The notes: a model not told the origin generated them from the letters alone. A stretch of DNA of 64,000 nucleotides from Haemophilus aegyptius (GCF_900475885.1 NZ_LS483429.1:1054001-1118000); one strand, 5' to 3'; numbered from the stretch's first letter, positions 52,902 through 64,000 are shown. Translations and numbers: made by a program.

Positions 52902-53797
52902 TTATAGGCTGACAGATTTTCTGTATTGGCTTGGAGAAAGTTGGTAGTAATTTTTAAAAACTTTACAAAAATGCGCTTCTGATTGATACCCCACTTCTAA
53001 AGCAATGGCAAGCACAGATTGTTGTGATTGTTTTAATAAAAACGCCGCAGATTGTAACCGCACTTTCGTGAGAAAACGTCCTGGCGACATACCAATATGT
53101 TGTTGAAAGATACGAATAAAGTTTGCACGGGACATTGTTGCAAGTTCAGCTAATTGTTCAATATGCCAATCATTTTGAGGTTGTTGTAATATTGCGATCA
53201 GTGCAGTATTTAATCGCTTATCTTGCAAGGCAAATAAGATGCCTTGTTCAATTAAATTTTGTTGAATAGCGTGGCGTAAAATATAAATTAAAAGTACATT
53301 TGAAAGTGCATCAACGACGGATTTCGTACCCGCATCATTTTTTGCGCTTCTTGTAAAAAAAGCTGTACTAAAGGATGAATTGGCGTGTCGCATAAATTTA
53401 TATGTAAATATTCAGGCATTGATGCTGTAAGAAGCGCATCTTGTTGATAATAAAAATTACCGCAGAACATTTTTAAATCTGGTGTACCTCGTCCAATCTG
53501 ATGTAACTCAAATAATCCTTGATGACTTTTTTTTGTAGGAATATCCGCTCTTTTATTTGCTGAATAATGCATAGAGTGCGGTTGATTTTGAGGAAGAAAA
53601 AAAACATCCCCCTCTTTTAAATGAAATTGTTTTTCATTTAGTGTAAGCCAGCACTCGCCTTGTTCAATAAGATGGAATATGCCTTTTCCTGCATCCTTTT
53701 CTTGATGAGATATTTGCCATTCGCCTTGAAATTCACAGCGAATATTAATTTCTCCACGCACTTGTGCTAAATGGGTAAGTTTATCTAAATAGTCCAT
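52902..53797 (-). pseudogene. AraC-family regulator, frameshifted
   Basis: From 53797 the frame gives a cupin-type sensor domain (FHLKEGDVFFLPQNQPHSM) and breaks in an A6 run (minus strand; T6 at 53338-53343). With 7 A's it would read EAQKNDAGTKS and join the downstream frame, which holds the two-HTH AraC domain (SQQSVLAIALEVGYQSEAHF). Two fragments of 169 and ~163 residues result. It is divergent from the AhpD-like gene, its likely target. HI1052 in Rd. Confidence 0.88.
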
Positions 53798-53908
53798 AAT
53801 GAGATGTTAGCGATAAAAATTGAGATAAATAAGCAAGTATCATAATCTAATCCGCCTATAATTTGCCACACCAGTTGGTTATTAATTCAATATATTTAGG
53901 AGAACATT

Positions 53909-54250
53909 ATGTTTACAGATTGGAAAGAACACACATCTCACGTTAAAAAATCATTTGGTGAATTGGGTAAACAACACCCTAAAATGTTACAAGCTTACCA
54001 AGCATTAGGCGCGGCAGCTGCAGAGGGCAATGTGCTTGACGCTAAAACTCGTGAACTTATCGCATTAGCAGTTGCTGTAACAACGCGTTGTGAAAGCTGT
54101 ATTAGCGTACACGCAGAAGAAGCGGTAAAAGCTGGTGCAAGCGAAGCTGAAGTTGCTGCTGCATTAGCAACAGCTATCGCATTAAATGCAGGTGCAGCTT
54201 ATACTTATTCTTTACGTGCATTAGAAGCATATAGCGTACAGAAAGCTTAA
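53909..54250 (+). CDS. AhpD/carboxymuconolactone-decarboxylase family protein
   Basis: This 113-residue all-helical protein has the redox CxxC-x3-H motif (CESCISVH, about 68-75) of AhpD-like peroxidase partners. It likely reduces peroxides or acts as a thiol redox adaptor. AGGAG lies before the ATG, and the divergent AraC-type gene probably controlled it. HI1053 in Rd. Confidence 0.88.
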   Translation: MFTDWKEHTSHVKKSFGELGKQHPKMLQAYQALGAAAAEGNVLDAKTRELIALAVAVTTRCESCISVHAEEAVKAGASEAEVAAALATAIALNAGAAYTYSLRALEAYSVQKA

Positions 54251-54287
54251 TTACTCATCATTCCATAAAGTTAAGTTGATTAAGAGA

Positions 54288-54318
54288 AAGGGAGCATTTT
54301 TTTAATGCTCCCTTATTT
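54288..54318. terminator. terminator between AhpD-like gene and res
   Basis: AAGGGAGCATT (54288-54298) pairs with AATGCTCCCTT (54304-54314), between convergent genes, with T-rich flanks. Confidence 0.88.
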
Positions 54319-54349
54319 TGTTAAGGCAGTGTTTTAATAATACACCACT

Positions 54350-57126
54350 CTATTTTTCAAGCGATGCCTCCCCTAAAGGGAATGACTCCGTAAATTCTCC
54401 ATTTTCCTGATTGTCAGTAAAAAACGGCAAACCGATCAAACGATAATGCGGTGTATCTTTTTGCAGAATCTTATCCGTCCCGTATTCCGCTGTGATTGCC
54501 TTTAAAAAAGCGTTTTTCCACGAATCATTTTCCACTAAATGTCCGCCTTTTGGCTCAATGAAAATTTGGTAATGCAAAAAGCCATCCACACCATTGGAAG
54601 AAGATTTTTGTTTATCTTTCAGCAATAAAATAAAGTCCGGCATAAATCCTTCACCATCGGAAAAGTTATTCAATTTAAACACTTCTTCATTACGGATTAA
54701 ATGAACGTCATATTGAGATTTCAAATCGCCCAAACGCTCTGAAATAAATTGAATTAACGCTTCTTCCAAACTCGTTCCAGCAAAATTATCCATCACATAC
54801 CAATCATTTTGCATGGCAATGGCAGTTTTTACATCATCTTTTTTGACCCATTTTTGTTTTGCTGTGCCGAAAATTTCCCACAATTTTTTAGGCGTAAATT
54901 CTTTTGTACCGATAAACGGCATATCACTTTCATTGAGATGTTTTTCAACCATTTCCAAGATTTTTAGGCAGCCTGCAAGTTTATCATCTGGGTTAATCTG
55001 TTTATCTTGCTCTAATCCTAAAAATTCAATTTGCCAATCTTTTAACAAGTTATTTTGTAGTTCATTGCGATTTTGAATGTTGAGTTTGCTTTGCAAGCGG
55101 TCAAAATGGAATAAAGATTGACTATTTTTTCCTTTGATATGCAAGGCTTTATTGAAAATGTGCCATTCCATTTCACTCATTTCTATGGTTTTAGTAAAAT
55201 TATTTTGTGTGCCGATTTGTCGGGCTTTTTCATCATTTTCATCGGCTGTAAATTGCGTTTCCTGCAACAATTTGCCGTGAACTTGGAATGAAAGCGTTCG
55301 CGGATCGGCTTTTTTCAGGCTGTCTGCATTATTGGCTTTGGCATTGGGATTGGGGATTTTTTATTCGCCCAAATTAACAACTCTCTAAAATCCTTATTAT
55401 CAGCAAATTCAGATTTGAGTTTAAATGTTGCCAATACCTTATCATCGTCTTTTTCAGGCAAATAACCGTCTTTTCGTAACTCGTTTTTCAGTTCTGTAAT
55501 ATATCGGGATTGCTCATCGTGCGTGTAATAAAACAATTCTTCCAAAATACGCAATTCGTGTTGCATATCGTTGTCAAATTTACGTTTATTCGGCTGTTTA
55601 TCTTCAAACGCAAATGGAAAATAACGCACGCCACGACCAATCAACTGCTTTTCTGATACGGTGGCGGCAGCCGTTTTGCCTGATTTTTTATTTGAACCGC
55701 CGCCGTTTTGCCCTTCATATAAACGCACAATATCAAACAAATTCAGAACGTCCCAACCTTCGGTTAATCTGTCCACCGTAAAAATAGCGCGGATTGGATT
55801 ATCAGCTGCTTCCAAATTGTTTAGCAATTTTTCCGTTTCGCTGTCGGTTTTTTCTTTTTTGTTTTTGTTGGTTTCGGAGTTGGTAATAATCACATTGTGT
55901 TTTTGATAATTTTGTTTTACCCAATCTGCCAAATGCACAAACTCAAATTTATTGTCCCGCATAAATTTTAAGGCTTGTTCGGTGCGGGTTTTGCCTTGTT
56001 CGTTGGCGTTATCGCTATCGCTATCGTTCAGGCTTGTTGAAAATGTCGTTAAAAACGAAAAATCATCCGCTTGCACATTTTCTACCCAATTTAAAAATGC
56101 CAAATAATCCGCTTTTGATTCATCAATCGTCTTACTTCTAAATAACATCACAGGCTTGAAATTGGCAATGCCATATTTCAACGCAATTTGATGGCGATAC
56201 CAAGCAAACAATAAAGCGTGCAACACTCGTTCTTTCTTACCCAGCGTACTGGATACCAAATTGATTTCTTTGGTATAACCTTTTTGCAAAAATTCTTTTA
56301 ACCCAAATTTTGTGATGATTTTATCAGCGTATTTTTGTTGCACGTCAGCATTTTCAGGCAGCGTGGCGGTAAATTCTAACAGCACATTTTGGCTAGGATT
56401 GCCATCTTTATTGAGTAAGAATTCCAAAACCATATGCTCCCAGCCTTTGAGTTCAATTTCGGCATGGCTGGTGCGGTCGTTCATTTCCTTTTCTAACTCT
56501 AATTCGCCTTGTTTTTTGCCTTTGGTTTGCGCGTTTAAATGGTGTGCTTCATCGCCCAGCATCACAAGATTCAATTCGTTCAAATCCGCCAATGTGGTTT
56601 GGTTTTCTCGTTGGATGTGAATATCGTTATACAGTTTTTGAATGCTGGTAAATTTAATTTCAATGCCGTCTGAATATTGGCTAAACGTTTCCACTTTGCG
56701 AATAGGAATTACCGTATCGCCCTGCAAAATCTTCTCGGTAAACAAAAATTTTGCGTGCGTCGGGTCAATAAAATTATTTTCCGTTTTATCCACGATATTA
56801 TTTTGATTCACAAAAAACAGAAAATGCCGATACCCTTTTTCAAAATAATACAAAATCAACGCTGCCATCATCATCGTTTTGCCTGCACCTGTTGCCATAT
56901 TGAACAGCAAATGGGTAGGGCGGTTTTTGATATCGGGAAAATCCTTTAATTTTGAAGTGCGGTCAAAAATCACAAAGTTTTCCAAAGCCGATTTTTGCCA
57001 TTCAAAAAAATCATATTTTAAGTTTTTGGACATAAACTCAGGCATTTCAAGTAATTCAGGCTTATATTTTTTAACCGCTTTACGTTCATTTTCAATTACT
57101 TCAAACAAAGTTTTATCATTCGCCAT
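54350..57126 (-). pseudogene. res: type III restriction enzyme Res, frameshifted
   Basis: From 57126 the frame encodes the helicase part: Walker A ATGAGKT (78-84), GDEAHH (191-196) and later motifs, stopping at 55315. A missing A in a short run (T6 at 55357-55362 on the plus strand) causes this. One more A would continue through NPNAKANNADSLKKADPR into the C-terminal frame (54350-55270), which holds the PD...EPK nuclease motif (GFMPDFILL, FIEPKGGHL). Restriction is probably lost while Mod remains. It overlaps mod by 11 bases. Confidence 0.9.
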
Positions 57127-59266
57127 CTTTTTTCTCCGCTTGATTTTTTACTGATTGATAGAACGCACGGCTTAACGCTTTATCGTCATCGTTCAGGCAG
57201 TCTGCAAATTGTTCATCGTCCATTTCGGATAATGAAACATACATTTGATTTAAATCCAACATTTCAAGCACCATTTGTTTTTGTTCGTCTAATGGCAAAG
57301 ATTGAAATTCAGGTTCTTCAATGATTTGACTAAATTCCTTCACGCTTACATTGTATTTTAGAAAATAGCGTTCGCATAATTCATTAAACAGCGTTTTGAT
57401 GTCGTCTGAACTTTCGCACGCCAAAATTTGTTGTTTTGCGGTTTCGTTAAATGGAGCAAGTTCTGCATAAACAAACTCGCCACCGCCTTGCCAATTCACG
57501 GCTTTGGAAATACCGCCTTGCTCGCCATCAATCACTTTTTTCAGGCGTTCAACGGCAAGCGTTTCAATATAATCCATTTGTTCAATGCCAATATATTGGC
57601 GGTTCATTTTATGAGCAACGGCGGCGGTTGTGCCACTGCCAAGATGGTAGTCTAGGACGATGTCGGATTCATTGGTTGCTAGTTTAATGATGGTTTCAAT
57701 TAAACTTTCTGGCTTTTTACCATTTTTTAACTCTACATTTCCTTCTGCTTCTAGTCCTGTGGTATTTATATTTGTCCATAAATCGCATAAACTAATACTC
57801 AAATAATCTTCTGCAAACAAAACCTGCACTCGTGGTGCTTTTGCATCTTTTGAGTAATCTGACTTGACGATATACAATAATCTATCTCGTTTAGAAATAA
57901 CTGAAAAAAATTGTTGTTGGCAATTTCCCTTTTTTTCATCTGCTAATTTTTTTACGCTACTACTAGCTGCTGTTCTTACAATTCTATACGCATTATCTAG
58001 TTTCCATTTTATAACTTCATTATCTTTAATATTTAATTGGGCTAATTTTTGATTAACTGAAATAGGAGATATTTTCTTTAAAAGAATATCAATTTCTTTT
58101 AAAGTATTACCATTTATTTCTTTATTTTCTGTTTGGCTATTTACTATTAAATCAATAAATTTTTTATCTTCTTGAGTAAAATTGTCTAAAAAAATATTGT
58201 ACTCATCGTCCCATTCTGATTTTTGCTCTCTAATAGGGTTTAATTTTATATTTTTATTTTTATAGATAAGAATATATTCCTTTATCTTTGGTAGTCTATG
58301 CGATGTATGTGCCATTTTGTTACCTGATGGCTCTGACATTTTTACAGCAATGCAGTTTATAAAATTTTCTCTTGTAAAAGTTTCATCCAATAAAACTTTT
58401 AAATAAGCCTGTTCCTTATCATCGCATTGAACAAAAATCACACCATCATCAGCCAACAATGTTTTCGCAATTTCCAAGCGGTTTTTCATAAAAGTGAGCC
58501 AAGTAGAATGTGAAAATTTATCGTTATATTTAAAACTGTCTTCCCCTGTATTGTATGGCGGGTCAATATAAATCAACTTTACTTTGCCTTTAAACTGCTT
58601 GGCAAGCGAATGCAGGGCTATCAGATTATTGCCTTTGATAATGAGATTTTCGGCGGGTGTGCCGTCAAAATGGCGTTTGATTTCGCCAACGGCTTGTTTG
58701 CCGTCTGCGGTATAGCGAGAGAATTTTGAGAATGCTTTTGCGTCAAAAAGTCGGTCAATTTCATCAAAAGCAAGGGTTTGATTAAAAAATATTTCTTGCC
58801 TTTTTCGGGTTAATTTAGTGTATAATTGGCTGGCTGGCTGGCTGGCTGGCTGGCTGTTATTGCGTTTAAAATAAATTTCTTCGCCTTCTTCGGTGCTTTG
58901 TCCGCCATTTAGCACACAATCTTTAAACGGAAAATCCAACACAATATCCGAACTGTCTTTCAAAAAGCGGTTGCCGTCCGTCAAGCCAATGCGATTGGCG
59001 TATTTTGTGTAGGAATTATTGATGCTGTGTTTGTCCAAGAAAAAACGAAAATCCTGCAATTTAAACACCAAAACATCATTCACTTCCACAAAGAAATGGC
59101 GTTTTAACTCATCATTCCCCAATAACAACCCGATAATAGTCGGGTCGGTTTTTTCTACCAAATCCAATAGGATATTTTTGGCTAAAATGGTTTTTTCTTC
59201 GTTTGCCCATACTTTTTCGTGTGATCGCAGGGCTTGGGTTAATTCGGTTTGAATGTCTGTCTTCAT
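57116..59266 (-). CDS. mod: type III DNA methyltransferase, phase-variable, in frame
   Basis: This 716-residue adenine-N6 methyltransferase of the beta arrangement has DPPYNTG (235-241) first and the SAM-binding LGSGTT later. The central region (about 300-520) is the target-recognition domain and differs from flanks. Residues 138-147 (QPAS repeats) are encoded by seven TGGC tetramers plus two bases. The gene is open from ATG to stop, so it is ON in this sequence. A change of one or two repeats would shut it off. Such mod genes switch sets of genes (phasevarions). Confidence 0.93.
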   Translation of the reverse strand: MKTDIQTELTQALRSHEKVWANEEKTILAKNILLDLVEKTDPTIIGLLLGNDELKRHFFVEVNDVLVFKLQDFRFFLDKHSINNSYTKYANRIGLTDGNRFLKDSSDIVLDFPFKDCVLNGGQSTEEGEEIYFKRNNSQPASQPASQLYTKLTRKRQEIFFNQTLAFDEIDRLFDAKAFSKFSRYTADGKQAVGEIKRHFDGTPAENLIIKGNNLIALHSLAKQFKGKVKLIYIDPPYNTGEDSFKYNDKFSHSTWLTFMKNRLEIAKTLLADDGVIFVQCDDKEQAYLKVLLDETFTRENFINCIAVKMSEPSGNKMAHTSHRLPKIKEYILIYKNKNIKLNPIREQKSEWDDEYNIFLDNFTQEDKKFIDLIVNSQTENKEINGNTLKEIDILLKKISPISVNQKLAQLNIKDNEVIKWKLDNAYRIVRTAASSSVKKLADEKKGNCQQQFFSVISKRDRLLYIVKSDYSKDAKAPRVQVLFAEDYLSISLCDLWTNINTTGLEAEGNVELKNGKKPESLIETIIKLATNESDIVLDYHLGSGTTAAVAHKMNRQYIGIEQMDYIETLAVERLKKVIDGEQGGISKAVNWQGGGEFVYAELAPFNETAKQQILACESSDDIKTLFNELCERYFLKYNVSVKEFSQIIEEPEFQSLPLDEQKQMVLEMLDLNQMYVSLSEMDDEQFADCLNDDDKALSRAFYQSVKNQAEKKDGE
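58827..58856 (-). repeat. tetranucleotide tract in mod
   Basis: TGGC occurs seven times plus TG on the plus strand (AGCC-type repeats in the gene). Seven copies is short for such loci, so switching may be slow. Confidence 0.95.
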
Positions 59267-59481
59267 CGTTATCGATCCTCATAAGTCATTATTTTAATGT
59301 GCTATTACAAAGGAATAGTAGAGTGTTTAGGTATATTTATCGACCGTATAGGTTTAATTACTCTCTTAACCTGTTTTCTTTGACTCACAGAAGTCAAAAA
59401 ATTTTGTTTATATGCATCAAATTTTAGTGAAAGCATCAACACAGTATTAAAACACAGCCTTTGTTAAACCAAATTAGCATT

Positions 59482-60075
59482 CTACAACTGTTCTAGTGCT
59501 TTTTTCACTGGGGCAAAGCTACGACGATGTTGCGGTAACGCGCCAAGTTCAGCTAATTTTTCCAAATGTAATTTGGTCGGATAGCCTTTATGCTGGGCAA
59601 AAGCGTATTCTGGATATTGCTTGTCTAATTCTTCCATTTCTTGGTCTCGTGCGACTTTCGCCAAAATAGAAGCTGCACTGATTTCTGCCACAATACTATC
59701 GCCTTTTACGACGGCTTGCGCTGGAATATCTAAATCTTTTGGGATCTTATTGCCATCAATCAACACAAAGTGCGGTTGAATTTTTAAAGATTTTACCGCT
59801 CGAGTCATTGCCAGCAAGGAGGCTTGCAGGATATTTATCTCGTCAATTTCATCAGCTTCAGCTCGACCTAATGCCCAAGCAAGGGCTTTTTCTTTGATTT
59901 CTTCAGCAAGGGCTAAACGTTTTTTTTCTGAAAGTTTTTTAGAATCAGCTAATCCTTCAATTGGATTATGAGGATCTAAAATGACGGCTGCCGTGACAAC
60001 CGCCCCAACGAGAGGGCCTCGCCCAACTTCATCAACGCCAGCGATCAATTTATAGCCTTGTGGATATTCAAACAT
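59482..60075 (-). CDS. rnhB: ribonuclease HII
   Basis: This 197-residue enzyme cuts RNA in RNA-DNA hybrids, including single ribonucleotides. It has the RNase HII start [16 protein letters not shown] with its catalytic Asp-Glu and the later LIDGNKIP. It overlaps the lpxB stop by 8 bases, so the lpx genes and rnhB form one operon. HI1059 in Rd. Confidence 0.95.
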   Translation of the reverse strand: MFEYPQGYKLIAGVDEVGRGPLVGAVVTAAVILDPHNPIEGLADSKKLSEKKRLALAEEIKEKALAWALGRAEADEIDEINILQASLLAMTRAVKSLKIQPHFVLIDGNKIPKDLDIPAQAVVKGDSIVAEISAASILAKVARDQEMEELDKQYPEYAFAQHKGYPTKLHLEKLAELGALPQHRRSFAPVKKALEQL

Positions 60076-61240
60076 TTTCTTTTCCTTCTAATAAATCAAT
60101 GACTGCTTGAGCCGCTTGCTTATCGGCATTGCATTGAATTTTTTGGTGTAAATCCGTGAAGTGCTGAATTAAAACATGGCGATTTTTTACCGCACTTTCA
60201 TCATCTGAAAGATAAGCAGATAGTTTTTCAGCAAGCAATTCTGGCGTGCATTCCTCTTGAATCATTTCAGGAACAAGCATTTCATTCGCAAGCAAGTTTG
60301 GTAAAGAAATATAATCGGTTTTCACTAAACGTTTTGCTAAGAAATAGGTCAGTGGTTTCATTCGATAGCCAACTACCATGGGGGATTTACAAAGCATTGC
60401 TTCAAGTGCTGCTGTTCCTGAAGCAAGAAGTGTTGCATCAGCTGCGATCATTGCTTGTCGTGCATTGCCATCAATTAAATGCAGGTCTAGATTTGGCGTA
60501 ATTTTAGCTTTAATGGCTTCAAATTGAATTCGTCGTTTTTCGTTCACTAAAGGCACGAGGAATTGTAAATCTGGGAATTGTTCTTTTAATAATAAAGCGG
60601 TTTTTAAGAAAGGCTCAGCCAGAAATTCCACTTCTGAACCACGGCTTCCAACTAAGATTGCTAAATAGCGTTGTGCGGGATCAATCTGTAACGTTTGGCA
60701 GGCTTCGGCACGGTTTGGTTTGAGCGGAATAGCATCTGCCATTGTGTGCCCAATAAAACGGCAAGGCACATTAAATTTATCGTAAAAGGCTTTCTCAAAA
60801 GGCAAAAAGGCTAGAACTTGATGAGTCGCTTTGGCAATTTTATGGATGCGATTTTGACGCCAAGCCCATACAGAGGGGCTAACGTAATGAATAGTTTTAA
60901 TTCCGTTCTCTTTTAGTTTAAGTTCTACATCCAAATTAAAATCAGGCGCATCAATGCCGATGTAAACATCAGGTTTTTCTTGCAATATAGTTTGAATGAC
61001 ATTTTTGCGAATTTTCAACAGACGAGGAAGATGTTTTAATATTTCAGCCAAGCCCATGACTGAAAGCTCTTCCATATCAACAAGAGTCTCACAACCGTCA
61101 GCCAACATTCTTGGGCCTGCAATGCCAATAAAGCGCGCATTAGGATAATGTGCTTTGAGCTGGCGTATTAATCCCGCCCCGAGAATATCGCCAGACACTT
61201 CTCCTGCAACAAGAGCAATGGTTGGATTTGTTTTATTCAT
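60068..61240 (-). CDS. lpxB: lipid-A-disaccharide synthase
   Basis: This 390-residue glycosyltransferase joins lipid X and UDP-diacylglucosamine to make the lipid A disaccharide at the inner membrane. The start [17 protein letters not shown] and the later [11 protein letters not shown] are family marks. The ATG at 61240 (MNKTNPT) has AGGATAAAT upstream; a frame nine codons longer has no ribosome site. Confidence 0.96.
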   Translation of the reverse strand: MNKTNPTIALVAGEVSGDILGAGLIRQLKAHYPNARFIGIAGPRMLADGCETLVDMEELSVMGLAEILKHLPRLLKIRKNVIQTILQEKPDVYIGIDAPDFNLDVELKLKENGIKTIHYVSPSVWAWRQNRIHKIAKATHQVLAFLPFEKAFYDKFNVPCRFIGHTMADAIPLKPNRAEACQTLQIDPAQRYLAILVGSRGSEVEFLAEPFLKTALLLKEQFPDLQFLVPLVNEKRRIQFEAIKAKITPNLDLHLIDGNARQAMIAADATLLASGTAALEAMLCKSPMVVGYRMKPLTYFLAKRLVKTDYISLPNLLANEMLVPEMIQEECTPELLAEKLSAYLSDDESAVKNRHVLIQHFTDLHQKIQCNADKQAAQAVIDLLEGKENV

Positions 61241-61259
61241 CAAATTTATCCTAAAAAAT

Positions 61260-61288
61260 AACCGCACTTTGGTGTGTAAAGTGCGGTT
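61260..61288. other. inverted uptake-sequence pair between lpxA and lpxB
   Basis: AACCGCACTTT and AAAGTGCGGTT face each other in the 66-bp gap. It may weaken read-through into lpxB. Confidence 0.75.
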
Positions 61289-61306
61289 GAAAATGAAGAA
61301 GTTTTA

Positions 61307-62095
61307 TTAACGAATAATCCCGCGAGTTGAACGTTTGAAAAATTCAACAAAAAAACTGATCGCTGAATCGGTTTCCGCAATTTGCTCAATTTCTGGTAAC
61401 ACTTCTTCAAGTGTTTTACCGCTACGGTAGAGCATTTTATAAATGTTACGGATTACGTGCATAGTTGGTTTATCAAAACCACGACGTTTCAAACCCTCTA
61501 AGTTTACGCCAAATGGACGGGCGTGGTTGCCTTGCGCCATAACATAAGGTGGTACATCTTGGCTTACCATAGAACCACCGCCTAACATAACATGTGCGCC
61601 AACAATCACAAATTGATGAATTGCTGACATACCGCCAACAATCACGAAATCATCTAATTCTACGTGACCTGCAAGCGTTGCATTGTTTGCCAGAATACAG
61701 TTATTTTTAATTTGGCAATCGTGCGCAACGTGAACATTAATCATTAATAAATTGTTATTGCCAATAGCGGTTACGCCACAGCCTTGAATCGTGCCACGAT
61801 GGATTGTCACGTGTTCACGAATTTTATTGCTATTACCAATAATGGTTTTTGTAGCTTCGCCTTTGTATTTCAAATCTTGGTTTACTTCGCCAATACTAGT
61901 GAATTGATAAATTTCGTTATCTTCGCCAATCACGGTATCGCCACGTACCACAACGTGAGATTTCAATACAGTGCGAGCTTTGATTTCAACAGTACCCTCA
62001 ATAATACAGAAAGGCCCAATAAAAACATCTTCGCCAATTACCGCACCTTCTTCAATGAGGGCAGTTGGATGAATTTTTGCACTTGGGTGGATCAT
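61307..62095 (-). CDS. lpxA: UDP-N-acetylglucosamine acyltransferase
   Basis: This 262-residue trimeric left-handed beta-helix protein carries out the first step of lipid A synthesis, acylating UDP-GlcNAc with 3-hydroxymyristate from ACP. Hexapeptide repeats fill 1-190 (e.g. [18 protein letters not shown] with the catalytic His), and a helical C-terminus follows. It starts 13 bases after fabZ. Confidence 0.97.
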   Translation of the reverse strand: MIHPSAKIHPTALIEEGAVIGEDVFIGPFCIIEGTVEIKARTVLKSHVVVRGDTVIGEDNEIYQFTSIGEVNQDLKYKGEATKTIIGNSNKIREHVTIHRGTIQGCGVTAIGNNNLLMINVHVAHDCQIKNNCILANNATLAGHVELDDFVIVGGMSAIHQFVIVGAHVMLGGGSMVSQDVPPYVMAQGNHARPFGVNLEGLKRRGFDKPTMHVIRNIYKMLYRSGKTLEEVLPEIEQIAETDSAISFFVEFFKRSTRGIIR

Positions 62096-62108
62096 ATTTA
62101 CCCCTTAA

Positions 62109-62555
62109 TTAACGACGAGCACACATTAGTTTTGCTTCACAAGCGATTTCGCCGTTTACGGTGGCAACGCCAGTAAATGCAGTAATACCACGGCGTTTTT
62201 TAATCACTTGAACGTTTAATTCCATTTGATCTCCCGGTAATACTGGGCGTTTAAAGCGCGCTTCATCAATACCTGCAAAGTAGAATAGTTCGCCGCCTTT
62301 TAATTCGTGAGTTTTAAAGGCTAAAATGCCCATTGCTTGTGCCAAAGCTTCTAAAATTAAAACGCCCGGTAAAATGGGTTCGCCTGGGAAGTGGCCTGTG
62401 AAACAAGGCTCATTGACGCTGATATTTTTAATCGCTTTTAACCATTCGCCTTCTTTAAAATCCAATACGCGATCCACTAATAAAAATGGATAGCGATGTG
62501 GTAATAAAGTCATAATTTCTTTTGATTCGATCACTTTTGGTTGTTGTTCTGACAC
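62109..62555 (-). CDS. fabZ: 3-hydroxyacyl-ACP dehydratase
   Basis: This 148-residue hotdog-fold enzyme dehydrates 3-hydroxyacyl-ACP in fatty acid elongation. [14 protein letters not shown] and the catalytic His segment [17 protein letters not shown] are seen. It competes with LpxA for hydroxymyristoyl-ACP, and both lie in one operon. Confidence 0.97.
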   Translation of the reverse strand: MSEQQPKVIESKEIMTLLPHRYPFLLVDRVLDFKEGEWLKAIKNISVNEPCFTGHFPGEPILPGVLILEALAQAMGILAFKTHELKGGELFYFAGIDEARFKRPVLPGDQMELNVQVIKKRRGITAFTGVATVNGEIACEAKLMCARR

Positions 62556-62640
62556 GTTGATACCTTACAAAAAATAAACAAATAAAATCTGTCGGATTAT
62601 ACGATATTTATAGCTAAAAATAAAACGCACTCAATATAGC

Positions 62641-64000
62641 CTAGTGTTTAGGACGAATATCAATGGCTGGATCGTCATCTTTACGATATTTTTCATCAAT
62701 TCGTTTTTGCAATCCAAAGTCATTTTTATCCGACTCGTTAGAAAATAAATCTTCTGTTTGCGTTAATTGAGGATTTTTAATTCCTATCCAATTTGCGATT
62801 CCTTCTAAGAAGTTCAAACCTGATTTAAACACCTTATATTCTTTGCGTTCCATATCATCTGATGAAATTTTGAATAGCGGAATATTATGATGCTCTCGGC
62901 TGAAACAGTTTTGATTGAACAAAAGTATATTGTTTTTTTCATCTTGTTGGTGGCACAAACCGTGATCTGAGAAATAAATCATTGAGAAAGTGCGGTGATT
63001 TTTCTTCGCGTTTTCTTCAAGCTGATCATATACACGTTTTAAAAATTCGTCAGTTTTCTTAATAGATGAAACATAGCAATTTAAATAACCATATTTCGGA
63101 TTAAGATCTTTATCATCAAAGATTTTTGGATAATCTTCGATACGATCGCAAGCCATTGGGTGTGAACCATAAATATGCAACACAATAAAACGTTTTCCTT
63201 GAACAGAATTTTCTAATACTTGGGCGAATTTGGGTAATAAATCAAAGTCACTAAAGTTAGTCGAATTAAAGCTTCCGCCTTTTTTCAAGAAAAAGGTTTC
63301 ATCAGATTTTGAAGCGAGGGATGAAACGGGCGTATCGAATTTACCGATCATCCCTTGATTAGAAAGCCAATAAGTTTTCACGCCTGCAGATTTGATGAGA
63401 TCTACTAAACTCAAACTGTAATTGGGTTCCCATTTTTCTTTGTCTGGAAAGGTTAGCATTAAACGAAGTGAGGCGACGGTATTTGTTCCTGCTGAACGAA
63501 AACCATCAATCAACGTGCCTTTAGCGTTAGACATAAAGGGGGTGTTTTCAATTGGATAGCCGTAGGCATGGTGGTAATCTTTCCGTGCACTTTCTCCGAG
63601 TACAATTACATAATCATCATAGCGTGAATTTTCTAATGTTGATTTTCCCCAGTTATCAGATTGAGAGATTTGTTTTAGTTTTTGCACTTCATCTACAATT
63701 TTTAATGTGGAACTTACTGTTTCTTTGATCGGTTCAGCAAGCGGCATGTTGTAAGCAAAAAGCAATGTCGCCAAGGCAATAAATGTTTTATTACGATAAA
63801 ATTTTATGCCAAATTTCACCGCACTTTTGTACTGAAGAAAAATCAAAATAGGAATGGCGAAAGCAATTAAGTAACTACTCACTGGGATTTGCAATAGAAA
63901 TTCCTTCGTTTCTAATATATCTGTCGCGAAAAGCGAGGCGATATATTGATAGCTTGGAGGGCCAAAATTTAGCCCTGTAGGCGTATAAAAAGTATGCAGT
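62641..64000 (-). CDS. phosphoethanolamine transferase-type membrane sulfatase, 5' end outside window
   Basis: At least 453 residues are visible; the frame is open to the window edge, so the start lies beyond 64000. N-terminal membrane helices are followed by a periplasmic alkaline-phosphatase-fold domain: [19 protein letters not shown] with the catalytic Thr in [12 protein letters not shown], and [10 protein letters not shown] and REHHNIPLF as metal-binding segments. It would add phosphoethanolamine to LPS or lipid A. HI1064 in Rd. Confidence 0.88.

Overview
The window is chromosome from a Haemophilus influenzae-like bacterium, most likely a nontypeable strain or a very close relative. The DNA is AT-rich and studded with the Pasteurellaceae DNA-uptake core AAGTGCGGT, often as inverted pairs that act as terminators. 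Housekeeping genes (serS, ffh, dmsABC, rnhB-lpxB-lpxA-fabZ) match H. influenzae in sequence and order. Rd KW20 names and locus numbers given here are from memory.

Layout. 1-600: 3' end of a 23S gene, 5S rRNA and terminator. 1.2-11 kb: TonB-dependent heme/iron-type receptor with a Fur box, a decayed IS3 orfA, GST, serS, a split ThrE-type exporter, a CorB-like protein and ffh. 11.2-14.1 kb: an orphan gene with a HEPN-like R-x6-H motif, then a gutted metH remnant. 14.2-19.4 kb: anaerobic DMSO-reductase-type cluster (dmsABC, its chaperone, a NapF-like ferredoxin) behind an FNR-type promoter. 19.6-50.2 kb: a transglutaminase-like gene split by a Mu-like prophage (about 20423-49938). 50.2-54.3 kb: MerT-like (frameshifted) and MerP-like genes, ABC exporter, AraC regulator (frameshifted), AhpD-like protein. 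54.3-59.3 kb: type III restriction-modification locus with an in-frame phase-variable mod and a frameshifted res. 59.5-64 kb: rnhB, lpxB, lpxA, fabZ and a phosphoethanolamine transferase running off the window.

The prophage has the Mu order: c-type repressor, operator/promoter, ner, MuA, MuB, early small genes, gp16, antirepressor with a c4-like leader RNA, Mor, endolysin/holin-like/Rz/Rz1 genes, terminase, portal, F-like, G, I/Z, T, gp35, gp36. It stops inside gp37. All tail genes are replaced by a complete two-partner-secretion adhesin locus: HMW-type adhesin, TpsB transporter and HMW1C-type N-glucosyltransferase. A scrap of the phage right end with transposase-site-like motifs follows. The prophage is therefore defective.

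Variation is a theme. There are 16 perfect octamer repeats upstream of the adhesin, 7 tetramers in mod, and single-base slips in short A/T runs in the MerT-like, AraC and res genes. The least explained elements are the HEPN-like orphan, an octamer tract lying inside a broken signal-peptide ORF, a pair of antisense overlapping early phage genes that both have strong ribosome binding sites, a five-copy CGTCCAAGTT repeat beside the phage repressor, and a 95-nt tRNA-like structure between phage head genes.
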